DNA from: an uncultured Aquimarina sp.
GTDB lineage: Bacteria > Bacteroidota > Bacteroidia > Flavobacteriales > Flavobacteriaceae
DNA length: 64,000 bases
NCBI GenBank assembly: GCA_947498935.1
Contig: CANMMM010000002.1
Location: 1 to 64,000 of the forward strand
Direction: 5' to 3'
Shown here piece after piece: positions 36,733 through 45,257 of this stretch (positions within the stretch are counted from its first letter, which is position 1; each line of letters opens with the position of its first letter). The position numbers were made by a program, and so were the translations under genes. The notes beneath the pieces were generated by a model that was not told the origin of the DNA, did no database searches, and was given only the letters and a program-made list of their open reading frames with translations.

Positions 36733-38631
36733 ATGGAAAACCTTGCAATTTACTTTCTAAAAACTAATGGTGTATTAACCCTATTCTTTGGCATCTACTT
36801 TCTTTTTCTGAGAAATGACACCTTTTTCACCATTAAAAGACATTTTCTATTACTAGGTATATTCGCGTCCTATCTCATTCCATTCGTCACATTTACCAAT
36901 ACCAATTACCTCCCTCCTGTAAGTAAAAGTACCACCATATATCAATCAGAAGCAAAAAATCCAGATACCAACATTCCAGAGTTTACAACCACCAAAATAA
37001 AAAATCCTATCACTATAAAAAAAGAGCAACCACCGATACACTGGCTTCCTATTGCTATCTACCTATACATAGGCATCACCATCCTATTAGGTATACGATG
37101 TATATATCAATTAAAAAACGTACATATCCTCATCCAATCACACCCTAAAATTCAAAGAAAAGGAAACACATACATCAGTACCGCTAACACGATTTCTCCT
37201 TTTTCCTTTTTTAGACATATTGTGTACAATCCTACCCTGCACACCCCAGAAGAATTAGCTATGATTCTCCGACACGAAGAAACACACGCACAACAACTAC
37301 ACTCCATAGATGTAATGATCGCACATCTGATGAACATACTGCTATGGTGTAATCCATTCGCATGGAGCTATAAAAAACAAATCCTTCAAAATCTAGAATT
37401 TATTGCAGATGAAAATGCCATGAATAGCTACGAAAATAAAAAACAGTACCAACTTACAATGTTACAAGTTGCCAGTACTAACTACTCATCAATCACCACT
37501 AATTTTTATCAATCATTCATCAAAAAACGAATCATTATGTTAAACACCCAAAAGACCCACAAACGCGCACTTTGGAAACTTACCATCCTAGCCCCTGCAC
37601 TCGCTTTTTTTATGTGGAGTTTTAATACCCAAGAAAAGATAGAATACCGCGTAACAACTCCTCAACCCGTCAAACTCATTGTTCTTAAGCCATCACCAAC
37701 CGGCATCGAAAACACCTTACAAATTTTTGAAATCGGTAACACTACTACCTTACAAAGTATGCTACAGTTCAAAAAACGACTCCTAAACGAATTCGATACT
37801 ACCTTAGACATCAAAACGCTAAAACACCATAATGGTTATATCTCTAGAATCGATCTTCGTTTCGAGGACATTCATGGCAATACTGGTGGAATTACAGACA
37901 CTGACAATGACAGCCCTGTACAACATATTCAACTCGTCAGAGAAACTGATCAAAACGGCAATATCGTAGAATACAAATTCCATGCAAGCCACACCATGAA
38001 CTCATACCTGCGCATAAAACAACAAACAACTACGAAAGAAATGCTTTTATCACTTGGCGAAAAACCTGCCTATATGATTAACGGTGTGATTTTTCCTAAA
38101 AAAGCACTGATCGGTAAATCCTTCGTATCCGAAAATCACATTCAAGTCATCGGAAGCAAAACGGCTTCCAAAAAGTATGGAGATGTAGCTGCAGACGGAA
38201 TGATTCTGCTCTACGATGCCCTTCCATACAAAAGCTCTAACGACCTAATAGCTCCCAACACATCTTTTATCAAAACATTTTACAAAAGATTAGGAAAAGA
38301 AGACATCCACAGCACTATTATCACCATACTAGAAAACAGAAACAAACCAGAAATTGCCGAGGCCTATTATGCCAAAGGTGACGACAATCTTATTCGAGCT
38401 ACAGTATACAGACTTAACGAAAAACTCGCCGTACATGGCATCCCATCTGTATCCACAAACAGTGAAAAAAGTCCTATTATAGTAGTAAATAACAACATCA
38501 CTCCCTACTTGAAATTAGCTGAATATGACTTTTCCAGCTTCTCTAAAATCACAAAAATCCGTAGTAAAAAAGCACTCAAACAATACGGAAGAAAAGCAAC
38601 AAATGGAGCCATTCGTATCACTACGGAATAA
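36733..38631 (+). CDS. BlaR1-like M56 membrane metallopeptidase with TonB-plug-like tail
   Basis: This 632-residue integral-membrane zinc protease has hydrophobic segments at about 8-26, 36-54 and 105-125. The zinc motif HEETH is at 181-185 with the downstream Glu in EFIADENAM (about 222-230). A further membrane segment near 278-292 leads to a periplasmic C-terminal region of about 340 residues. There is no penicillin-binding domain, so the signal is not evidently a beta-lactam. Two segments, at about 445-500 (MINGVIF ... SKKYGDVAADGMILLYD) and 590-632 (KQYGRKATNGAIRITTE), resemble the tail of TonB-receptor plug domains. It probably cleaves or controls the repressor at 36367. Confidence 0.88.
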   Translation: MENLAIYFLKTNGVLTLFFGIYFLFLRNDTFFTIKRHFLLLGIFASYLIPFVTFTNTNYLPPVSKSTTIYQSEAKNPDTNIPEFTTTKIKNPITIKKEQPPIHWLPIAIYLYIGITILLGIRCIYQLKNVHILIQSHPKIQRKGNTYISTANTISPFSFFRHIVYNPTLHTPEELAMILRHEETHAQQLHSIDVMIAHLMNILLWCNPFAWSYKKQILQNLEFIADENAMNSYENKKQYQLTMLQVASTNYSSITTNFYQSFIKKRIIMLNTQKTHKRALWKLTILAPALAFFMWSFNTQEKIEYRVTTPQPVKLIVLKPSPTGIENTLQIFEIGNTTTLQSMLQFKKRLLNEFDTTLDIKTLKHHNGYISRIDLRFEDIHGNTGGITDTDNDSPVQHIQLVRETDQNGNIVEYKFHASHTMNSYLRIKQQTTTKEMLLSLGEKPAYMINGVIFPKKALIGKSFVSENHIQVIGSKTASKKYGDVAADGMILLYDALPYKSSNDLIAPNTSFIKTFYKRLGKEDIHSTIITILENRNKPEIAEAYYAKGDDNLIRATVYRLNEKLAVHGIPSVSTNSEKSPIIVVNNNITPYLKLAEYDFSSFSKITKIRSKKALKQYGRKATNGAIRITTE

Positions 38632-38749
38632 TACACCTACCCCACTCATCCCATTTGAATATCCCTACCAAATCTTAGAAACCAAACAACTATCTCCCAT
38701 GATTACAAACCATTAATAGGTAATCATGGGAGCAAAAACGCAATAACGT

Positions 38750-39319
38750 ATGCAATCAAAAAACAACCAAAAAATAATTGATGGAATTTGTACAGGACAT
38801 ACCCAAACCCTTACCGCTTTCTACCGTAGAAACCTACCCTGTATACGCAAACTAGTACTCAATAACCAAGGTCAAGAAACCGACGTAGAAGATCTTTTTC
38901 AAGACAGCATGCTACAATTATACCAGCAACTGAATACAAAAACTACACATATCACCTGCTCCATCCACTCCTATTTCTATGCCATCTGCAGGAATAATTG
39001 GCGATATACCTGTCGTAAAAAAAAGCGAAGCACACAAGTCCCACTACACACAGAGATACCCGAAGCCCCTGCAGTAGTACACACAATAGCCCAGCAAGAA
39101 GAAAAAAACCTATACCAAACCCATTTTTCCAAACTCAATGCTTCTCATCAACGCATATTACAACTATTCTTACTTGGCAATAGCGCTTCAGAAATCGCTC
39201 AACAAACAGGCTATTCAGAAAACTATGTAAGAAAGAAAAAGTTCGAAGCCAAAAAAAACCTCCTCTCCTCTATAGAAAAAGACCCTGTATACCAAGAGCT
39301 CAAACTCCATCATACTTAA
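38750..39319 (+). CDS. ECF-type RNA polymerase sigma factor
   Basis: This 189-residue sigma-70-like protein has region 2 at about 10-85 (VEDLFQDSMLQLYQQL, SIHSYFYAICRNNWRYTCRKKK). Region 4 is at about 125-180, where HQRILQLFLLGNSASEIAQQTGYSENYVRKKKFEAKKNL forms the helix-turn-helix. No anti-sigma gene is adjacent; the M56 protease upstream and the secreted protein downstream are the nearest partners. The gap to the M56 gene is 118 bp, so it may belong to the same transcript. Confidence 0.88.
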   Translation: MQSKNNQKIIDGICTGHTQTLTAFYRRNLPCIRKLVLNNQGQETDVEDLFQDSMLQLYQQLNTKTTHITCSIHSYFYAICRNNWRYTCRKKKRSTQVPLHTEIPEAPAVVHTIAQQEEKNLYQTHFSKLNASHQRILQLFLLGNSASEIAQQTGYSENYVRKKKFEAKKNLLSSIEKDPVYQELKLHHT

Positions 39320-39399
39320 GATCAGCACACCCCAAATTGCAACACCAGTACCTTCCCTTCGTATTTAGTAGTATCAATATCATAAATAACTAAAAAATC

Positions 39400-40227
39400 A
39401 TGCTTATAAAAAAATGGATACTACTAGGAGTAAGCGTACTAAGTGTGCTATCTCTACCTGCTTTCTCTATGCAATCAGCAACCACTGCTAGTACTTCCCA
39501 AAAGGCTAGCAACGATATTACAGCTATTATTCATAAGAATACGACACAAGAAGAACTAGAAGACTTACAAGCCTTCTTTGCAGAAAATGCTATCGATCTT
39601 ATCATCAAAAACATTCAATTTAATGATGACCAAGAAATCACTAGTCTACACATCATCCTCCAAAAAGGAACGACACAAAGCACCTATAATTCTGCTTCCA
39701 ACACCCCCATACATAAACTAGAACTTGGGTTTAAAAACGGCAACTTATACATCACCAATTCTGGAATGTTCGATATTACTTCATGGAAAAACCAACACCA
39801 TTTCCCTGCTCATGGATTTTCTGTAGATAGCCTCTTCCAACACACACCTTTTAAATTAGATTTCGATATATTTCACCAAGGGGATAGCCTAGCCATTAAT
39901 GGTATACATATGAATATCGATCAACTAAAAGAACAACTTCTAGAGGCATTCCAACTACAAGAAGATGCCCACGGACAACTCGCATTCAATGGGCAGCAAT
40001 TCCCTTCACATTTTAAAAAAGCTAAAAAATTTCAATTCATCGATGACCCTACTATTCAAAAACTAATTATCATCGATGGAACCATTGCCGATTTTGAGCA
40101 GTTAGACCAATTAGCTAATAATGATCAACTAGACACAGTAGACTTCTTATCTCCCAAAACTGCAATGAGTATTTACGGCGATCAAGCCAAAGACGGCGCC
40201 ATTATCGCTACCACCAAAGAAGAATAA
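39400..40227 (+). CDS. Secreted protein with plug-like tail, unknown function
   Basis: This 275-residue protein has a signal peptide (about 1-24, LSLPAFS). The segment at about 42-90 (IHKNTTQEELEDLQAFFAE ... FNDDQEITSLHIILQ) resembles a repeat I know from the periplasmic parts of Bacteroidota M56 peptidases. The last 20 residues (AMSIYGDQAKDGAIIATTK) are like the plug-type tails of the M56 gene at 36733. It therefore looks like a detached sensor part or partner of that protease. No enzymatic motif is visible. It lies 80 bp after the sigma factor gene. Confidence 0.7.
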   Translation: MLIKKWILLGVSVLSVLSLPAFSMQSATTASTSQKASNDITAIIHKNTTQEELEDLQAFFAENAIDLIIKNIQFNDDQEITSLHIILQKGTTQSTYNSASNTPIHKLELGFKNGNLYITNSGMFDITSWKNQHHFPAHGFSVDSLFQHTPFKLDFDIFHQGDSLAINGIHMNIDQLKEQLLEAFQLQEDAHGQLAFNGQQFPSHFKKAKKFQFIDDPTIQKLIIIDGTIADFEQLDQLANNDQLDTVDFLSPKTAMSIYGDQAKDGAIIATTKEE

Positions 40228-40312
40228 AAATGCATAATACGCTAAGCTCATTACACACTACACTATTCTATTACGTAGTGATGACTATATGCGCTCAGTG
40301 TAGTTATTGTTT

Positions 40313-40400
40313 GGGCGTTACCACAAGGGTCGGGCTATCCGCTGTATCTTTTTTGGTTTTGCAAAAAACCAAAAAAGGATGCCGCTCCTATCCCTAACGC
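40313..40400 (+). repeat. Family 2 repeat R3 (subtype I)
   Basis: This 88-bp element starts GGGCGTTACCACAAGGGTCG and ends CCCTAACGC. Its interior is a strong hairpin: CTTTTTTGGTTTT, then AAAACCAAAAAAGG, followed by ATGCCGCTCC. R5 and R8 are nearly identical in the arms and vary in the loop. Confidence 0.85.
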
Positions 40401-40463
40401 AAAATTATTGTTAGCATAAGGCTTCTCCATTAGGATTACAAAACCCCGTGTATAATAGTAGTA

Positions 40464-40973
40464 TTAGTAAGTAAGCAAAGAAGCAATCTCACAATCCAAG
40501 CGCTCGCGCCCCTTTAGAAAAGCTAGTTCCATGATAAAATTACATTGCACCACCTCACCACCAAGCTCTCTTACCAATTCACACACAGCATTAGCTGTAC
40601 CTCCTGTGGCCAATACATCATCATGTATCACCACTCGATCTCCTTTACGAATCGCATCTGTATGAATCTCTAAGACATCCTCTCCGTACTCTAGTCCATA
40701 CGCCTTCGAATTCACCGTATACGGAAGCTTTCCTTTTTTACGTACAGGTACAAAGCCAGCATTCAGACGTTCTGCAAGCATCCCTCCTAAGATAAACCCT
40801 CTAGCCTCGATACCAATTACCTTATCGATAGACGCTTCTTTACACAAAGTCGCTAATTGATCCGCACTATATGCCAAGGCCTTTGGTGCTAATAACATCG
40901 GAGTAATATCCTTAAAAACGATCCCTGGCTTCGGAAAATCAGGAATATCTCTAATCAGTTTCTGTAAATCCAT
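40464..40973 (-). CDS. apt: Adenine phosphoribosyltransferase
   Basis: Apt is a cytoplasmic salvage enzyme that makes AMP from adenine and PRPP. The 169-residue form starting at the ATG at 40973 gives the family start MDLQKLIRDIPDFPKPGIVFKDITP. The PRPP-binding loop is VVIHDDVLATGGTANAV at about 120-136. The GIEARGFILGGMLA and FVPVRKKGKLPY segments are also typical. An upstream in-frame extension of 12 residues is not family-like and is rejected. The gene is single. Confidence 0.96.
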   Translation of the reverse strand: MDLQKLIRDIPDFPKPGIVFKDITPMLLAPKALAYSADQLATLCKEASIDKVIGIEARGFILGGMLAERLNAGFVPVRKKGKLPYTVNSKAYGLEYGEDVLEIHTDAIRKGDRVVIHDDVLATGGTANAVCELVRELGGEVVQCNFIMELAFLKGRERLDCEIASLLTY

Positions 40974-41259
40974 ACCTCGAAAATAATGAAATAAACAAAC
41001 AGTCCACACACCTTTTACCTAAAATAACGTATTCGTAATACGCCATTATCCACAGCAAAAAACCACCTACTATATTGCCACACCTTTCCTACACATCTAA
41101 CCCTCACAAAAACAACACTTTTCTCATCATGTTTAAAATAAAAACACTTTCTAAATCCTTCTAAATTTATGTACAACGAAAAAAAATCAGAAAAAAAAAC
41201 ACAGATCGCTTTATTTAATTCAAAAATACTCATATATTTGCACCCGCAATAAAGCAAAA
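40974..41259. other. Non-coding spacer before tRNA-Arg
   Basis: About 285 bp of AT-rich DNA separate the divergent apt gene and tRNA-Arg. It should hold both promoters. I see no gene here. Confidence 0.4.
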
Positions 41260-41333
41260 GGCCTCGTAGCATAACTGAATAGTGCACTTGATTACGGCTC
41301 AAGAGGTTGCAGGTTTGAATCCTGCCGAGGTCA
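41260..41333 (+). tRNA. tRNA-Arg (ACG)
   Basis: This folds as a full cloverleaf. The acceptor is GGCCTCG with CGAGGTC (one G-U pair), and the anticodon stem is CTTGA/TCAAG with loop TTACGGC, giving anticodon ACG. The T-arm is GCAGG-TTTGAAT-CCTGC. The discriminator is A and CCA is not encoded. Confidence 0.93.
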
Positions 41334-41340
41334 CGAAAAA

Positions 41341-41372
41341 AACTCCTTTAAAAATTAATTTTAAGGGAGTTT
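41341..41372 (+). terminator. Terminator of tRNA-Arg
   Basis: AACTCCTTTAAAA pairs with TTTTAAGGGAGTT with one G-T pair, followed by TTTATTTTTTT. It starts 8 bp after the tRNA. Confidence 0.8.
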
Positions 41373-41398
41373 TTATTTTTTTGGAGACACAGAATACC

Positions 41399-41701
41399 CT
41401 ATGTTTTTTTATTCCTAATTCGTTCAGCTACTATCGCTACACCTTCTTTTTCTCCTGTCTCAATATAACGAGTAGCTATAGTACCACAACCGCTACATTT
41501 ACCTCTGAGAATAACATCGTTTAAAGAGTTTACATAGGGTTTATATGCTACTAACTTTTTCGATTCTACTCCACAAGTACAGAATATAGACTCTAAAAAA
41601 ATGTCTAATTGATCCCAAGACTCCATTAACATCTGTCTTAGATGTAGTGAACCTATTTCTATTTCATCCTCATGCAATATATGTTTCTCTCTCTTTTTCA
41701 T
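41399..41701 (-). CDS. Small protein with a Cys-pair (zinc-ribbon-like) domain
   Basis: I do not recognise this 100-residue protein. It is charged at the N-terminus (MKKREKHILHEDEIE), has a helical centre, and carries two Cys pairs: CTCG at about 41-44 and CSGCG at about 69-73, a likely zinc ribbon. There is no signal peptide. The start is 1 bp after the stop of the YhcG-type nuclease gene on the same strand, so the two are certainly co-transcribed and probably coupled in translation. It may bind nucleic acid or the nuclease. Confidence 0.65.
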   Translation of the reverse strand: MKKREKHILHEDEIEIGSLHLRQMLMESWDQLDIFLESIFCTCGVESKKLVAYKPYVNSLNDVILRGKCSGCGTIATRYIETGEKEGVAIVAERIRNKKT

Positions 41702-41702
41702 C

Positions 41703-42710
41703 TTATTTCTTCAATAATTCTTGTAACTTCTTCTTACTAGGCAACACAGTCTTGTATTTACTAGCGAATATCTGTTTATTATCTTCTGGCAATGTATACT
41801 CTACAACTGCTTCACTTTTATTCTGACAAAGGATAATTCCTATCGTTTTATTTTCGTCGTCTAATCGGATCTCCCGATCATAATAATTTACATACATCTG
41901 CATCTGCCCAATGTCTTGATGCTTTAACTCCCCTATTTTCAAATCTATCAAGACAAATGATTTTAGTAATCGATTATAAAACACCAAATCAATTCTAAAA
42001 TGTTTATCATCAAAAGAAATACGTTTTTGTCTAGCTACAAAAGTAAACCCTTTGCCTAACTCCAATAAGAAATGTTCTAACTTACCTATAATCTCATGCT
42101 CCAAATCTGATTCAGAATATGCAGCTTTTTCCTGTAGTCCTAAAAATTCTAATACATACGGGTCTTTTACAACATCTTCGGGCTTTTCTACTATATGCCC
42201 TTTTACAGATAGCTGCATAATTTCATCTTTGTTTCTACTTAGAGCTAATCTAGTGTATAAAGCTGAATCATATTGTCGCTGTAGCTCTCTCACACTCCAA
42301 TTATTACTCACCGCTTCTATTTCATAGAATTTACGTTCGTTTTCATCATCTATACGCATTAGACGTATGTAATGAGTCCAACTTAATGCAAAATTTTCTT
42401 TTTTAGATTTCGAAATCGGTGATTTCGTTTTTGAATATGTGAGATAAAACTTTCTAATCAACTCTAAGTTACGAACCGTAAACCCTTTACCAAACTCTTT
42501 TGTAAGACTTTTAGACAACTCTTTTAATATCTGTTTTCCATATTTTGCACGTTCTTCTCCTTTCTGTTCTTCCTCTACTATCATTCGCCCAATTTCATAG
42601 TAGGTAACCACCATGGTACGGTTTACCGTTTGAACTACTTGATTTCTGGCTGTTTGTAATAACGCTACAATTTGAGCATATAACTTGGTATTTCTTGGTG
42701 TATTGGTCAT
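41703..42710 (-). CDS. YhcG-type PDDEXK nuclease (DUF1016 family)
   Basis: This 335-residue cytoplasmic protein has the two-part YhcG layout. The N-terminal helical, DNA-binding-like domain (about 1-150) has ARNQVVQTVNRTMVVTYYEIGRMIVEEEQ, YGKQILKELSKSLTKEFGKGF and NLELIRKFY. The C-terminal PD-(D/E)xK-like domain (about 180-330) has LELGKGFTFVARQKRISFD, HFRIDLVFYNRLLKSFVLIDLKIG (likely catalytic Asp and D-x-K) and YDREIRLDDENKTIGIILC. The family has been linked to restriction and defence loci and to Holliday-junction-type nucleases; the target is unknown. The ATG at 42710 is preferred to a TTG one codon earlier. Confidence 0.88.
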   Translation of the reverse strand: MTNTPRNTKLYAQIVALLQTARNQVVQTVNRTMVVTYYEIGRMIVEEEQKGEERAKYGKQILKELSKSLTKEFGKGFTVRNLELIRKFYLTYSKTKSPISKSKKENFALSWTHYIRLMRIDDENERKFYEIEAVSNNWSVRELQRQYDSALYTRLALSRNKDEIMQLSVKGHIVEKPEDVVKDPYVLEFLGLQEKAAYSESDLEHEIIGKLEHFLLELGKGFTFVARQKRISFDDKHFRIDLVFYNRLLKSFVLIDLKIGELKHQDIGQMQMYVNYYDREIRLDDENKTIGIILCQNKSEAVVEYTLPEDNKQIFASKYKTVLPSKKKLQELLKK

Positions 42711-42741
42711 CAAATATCTTTATGTCCCTGAAATTGTCTGC

Positions 42742-42862
42742 AAAGTGGTTTACTTTTTTGCAATTTTTGCGTTTTCGAGTACTGCTATGCTACAAAAAAA
42801 TTACTGCATTTGGTTACAAAACCTTCCGTTTTCGCTGAAATCAAAAAAATGTAAACCATTTC
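42742..42862 (+). repeat. Family 1 repeat, left-arm-deleted copy F
   Basis: This 121-bp copy has ends AAAGTGGTTTACTTTTTTG and AAAAATGTAAACCATTTC. The left arm misses about 40 bp (from CAATTTGCTAT to AAATTTTG). The right arm (ATTACTGCATTTGGTTACA, TTTTCGCTGAAATC) is intact. It lies between the divergent YhcG and RadC-like genes. Confidence 0.75.
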
Positions 42863-42999
42863 AGTAAAAATACTCCAATTAAAACAATGTCCCTTATCTA
42901 TCATCTCTCATTTTTCTAAAATAACCAAGCAATAGCAGTTTACAAAAAATAATCCTGTGGTGTATCTGACAAAGATTAGAATACCTTATTTTTGTTTAT

Positions 43000-43623
43000 A
43001 TGGATATCGAATTAACTCAAGAAGAGAGAATAAAAATATTAAACTCAGATGATATTTACGGGATCATGCAAAAGATCTTACTCCGTGAGGGTAAAATTGA
43101 TCAAAACCGTGAACATTTTTGGGTGATTGGTTTAGAGAATAACAATCGTATTCTTTTTATTGAATTAATAAGCCTCGGTACTGTAAACCGTACTATTGCC
43201 GAACCAATGGAAGTATATAGCTTGGCTTTGCAAAAACGAGCGGTTAAAATTATTCTATGCCATAACCATCCTAGTGGCGAACTTACGCCCTCTGATGCTG
43301 ATAAAAATATAACGGATAAGCTAATCCAAGTAGGACGTATTGTAAACACTCCTGTAAGCGATCATTTAATCATTACCCCCAATAGCTACCTTAGTTTTAA
43401 GAATATCGGATTGCTAGAAGAATTAGAACACAGTACTAAATATGTACCCAAATACGAACTAGAAAAACGTATTAAAAAAGAAGCTGCTGAAATTGCTGAA
43501 CGTAAAAAAGTAATAGAAATAGCCAAACAACTAAAAAGAAAAGGCGTTGATAACGAAACTATTACTTTTTCTACTGGTTTGACTATTGAGGAAGTAGAAA
43601 AGCTAAAGGTCAGAAAGCGATAA
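43000..43623 (+). CDS. RadC-like JAB/MPN-domain protein with HTH-like tail
   Basis: This 207-residue protein has a RadC/JAMM domain at about 15-140. The metal motif is complete: His88 and His90 in CHNHPSGELTPSDAD, with Ser98 and Asp101. The RadC helix-hairpin-helix N-terminus is absent; such short forms are common in mobile and defence regions. The C-terminal 60 residues are a basic coiled region ending IAKQLKRKGVDNETITFSTGLTIEEVEKL, which resembles the tail seen on Rpn-type nuclease/transposase proteins. A TATTTTTG -7 box at 42987-42994 is only 6 bp before the ATG, which would give a leaderless mRNA. Confidence 0.83.
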   Translation: MDIELTQEERIKILNSDDIYGIMQKILLREGKIDQNREHFWVIGLENNNRILFIELISLGTVNRTIAEPMEVYSLALQKRAVKIILCHNHPSGELTPSDADKNITDKLIQVGRIVNTPVSDHLIITPNSYLSFKNIGLLEELEHSTKYVPKYELEKRIKKEAAEIAERKKVIEIAKQLKRKGVDNETITFSTGLTIEEVEKLKVRKR

Positions 43624-43664
43624 GTAGTTACATTCAGACAGCGTTTAATTTACAGTCTCTCTCT

Positions 43665-44162
43665 ATGAAACACACCTTTACATTAGTATTCATTACATCT
43701 TGTTTTCTTATAAGCTGTATTTTCCATAGAGATAAACCAAAAGTCATTGATAGTATTGAATTTGACGAATCAGTTGACAACATTGATTTTGAATTATGCC
43801 AAGAAAAATTATATCAGTATTTTAATGATTCTAAAGGACTCTCTTTTAAGGGAGATAAACCTGCTTTGAAGAAAGCTTTTTTCGGACAATATGTGAATAA
43901 AAATATGATTGGGGAATCTGGGTTAATACGCATACGATTTATAGTTAATTGTCTGGGGCAAAGCGATAGATTTAGGCTTATAGGCATGAATAGTGATTAT
44001 GAGAAAAAAATATTTAACTCAAAAATATCGGATCAACTATTGAAAATAACAAAGAATTTGAATGGTTGGGGTATAATGAAAATTGATGGAAAGCCAGTAG
44101 ATTATTATCAATATTTAATTTTTGTAATCCAAGATGGTAACTTAATTAACATATTACCCTAA
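43665..44162 (+). CDS. Small lipoprotein with TonB-C-like fold
   Basis: This 165-residue predicted lipoprotein has lipobox LISC (Cys at about 18). The second half (about 85-165) follows the TonB C-terminal pattern: GLIRIRFIVNCLGQSDRFRLIGM, a helix, then WGIMKIDGKPVDYYQYLIFVIQDG. The domain can bind partner outer-membrane proteins, but no membrane-spanning TonB N-terminus is present. It is 2 bp before a TPR gene, so they form a pair. Function is unknown. Confidence 0.65.
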   Translation: MKHTFTLVFITSCFLISCIFHRDKPKVIDSIEFDESVDNIDFELCQEKLYQYFNDSKGLSFKGDKPALKKAFFGQYVNKNMIGESGLIRIRFIVNCLGQSDRFRLIGMNSDYEKKIFNSKISDQLLKITKNLNGWGIMKIDGKPVDYYQYLIFVIQDGNLINILP

Positions 44163-44164
44163 AT

Positions 44165-44995
44165 ATGAAAGAAATATTCCTTTGTATCGTCCTAACTTTT
44201 ATATTTAGTAAATCATATAGTCAAGGAAATTGTCAATGGTTCTTATCTAAAAAAGATACTCTTAAATACAGAGCATGTATTCTAATTACTAAAAACCAGC
44301 ATAGATACTATCAGTTTGATACTCGCTATCATAAATTAATGAATAAAGCCACTGAAATTTGCCCTTATTATGCCTACCCGTATAGAGAATTGGCAGCTTC
44401 TTATGTAAAGAGTGGTAATTTTTTGAAATGGAAAGAACTTATTGATAAAGCAGTTAAGTATGAGCCAGAAACATATCTATCAGTAAGGGCTTCGCTTCGC
44501 TATAAGTTTTTCGCTGACTATAAAGGTACTATTAAAGACATAGATTCCTTGAAAAGGATAACATCGCAAGATATAGGATATACTTCAAATGGTACATATC
44601 ATTTAAACATTGTAAAAGGGCTTTGTTTAAAAGCGTTAGGCAAAACAGATGAAGCAATTCAAATCATAGAAAAACAGAGTAAAATAGACAAGGATTTTAG
44701 CATGTTCAATTATTTACATCTCGGTGTCCTTTACATGCAAAAAAAACAACATAACAAAGCCTTATTAAGTTTTGAAGAGCAGGTAAAAATTAATAATGTA
44801 GCAGACAATCAATATTATATCGGATTATGCTATAAGAACCTGAATAATACCAAAAAGGCTGTTCATCATTTCAGAGAAGCTTTAAAATTATACCAATCAG
44901 GCTTAAAAATGTTTGATGGATATAATGAGTTGTTTGATCAAATATATCTTATGGATATTAATAGAGAAATTGAGCTAATAGAAGAGATAAAATAG
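44165..44995 (+). CDS. Secreted TPR-repeat protein
   Basis: This 276-residue protein has a signal peptide (about 1-20, SKSYSQ). About four to five TPR-like helical repeats follow, for example YPYRELAASYVKSGNFLKW, KGLCLKALGKTDEAIQII, LHLGVLYMQKKQHNKALLSF and YYIGLCYKNLNNTKKAVHHF. TPRs are protein-binding scaffolds; the partner may be the TonB-C-like lipoprotein encoded 2 bp upstream. No catalytic domain is visible. A/T content here is higher than in the neighbouring core genes. Confidence 0.72.
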   Translation: MKEIFLCIVLTFIFSKSYSQGNCQWFLSKKDTLKYRACILITKNQHRYYQFDTRYHKLMNKATEICPYYAYPYRELAASYVKSGNFLKWKELIDKAVKYEPETYLSVRASLRYKFFADYKGTIKDIDSLKRITSQDIGYTSNGTYHLNIVKGLCLKALGKTDEAIQIIEKQSKIDKDFSMFNYLHLGVLYMQKKQHNKALLSFEEQVKINNVADNQYYIGLCYKNLNNTKKAVHHFREALKLYQSGLKMFDGYNELFDQIYLMDINREIELIEEIK

Positions 44996-45004
44996 CCAAG
45001 TGCT

Positions 45005-45062
45005 TACAGAGTTCGCCTCTCACGTCACCGTATGTACGGTTCTCGTATACAGCGGTTCTCTT
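45005..45062 (-). other. Possible group II intron domain V-like remnant
   Basis: On the minus strand GAACCGCTGTATACGAGAA is followed by CCGTACATACGGTGACG and TGAGAGG. The two halves form a bulged stem (ACCG...TATACG with CGTACATACGGT). This resembles the 3' ends of bacterial group II introns as I remember them. There is no reverse transcriptase gene, so at most it is a fragment. Confidence 0.3.
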
Positions 45063-45257
45063 TAACAGAATTTCACTTTATGATAATACGTTACTATACT
45101 TTGACATCCTTTTTGTTTCATCAGGCGTAATGCATACTGAATGTTAAAATTAGCAACCAATATGAAGAAAAAACAAAAAGTAGGGTAACATTTTGCCTTT
45201 CTAAGACACATATTATATTAAACATTTACATTCTCAAAGACAGAAAATAATTAAAAA

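Noticed and set aside
36733..38631. BlaR1 as a beta-lactam sensor
   Set aside because: There is no penicillin-binding domain after the M56 part and no beta-lactamase gene nearby. Only the protease part is BlaR1-like.
41015..41302. A 95-codon minus-strand frame over tRNA-Arg
   Set aside because: It overlaps the tRNA and an AT-rich spacer and has no protein-like pattern.
45005..45062. An active group II intron
   Set aside because: No reverse transcriptase or maturase frame is present within several kilobases, so only a fragment can be proposed.
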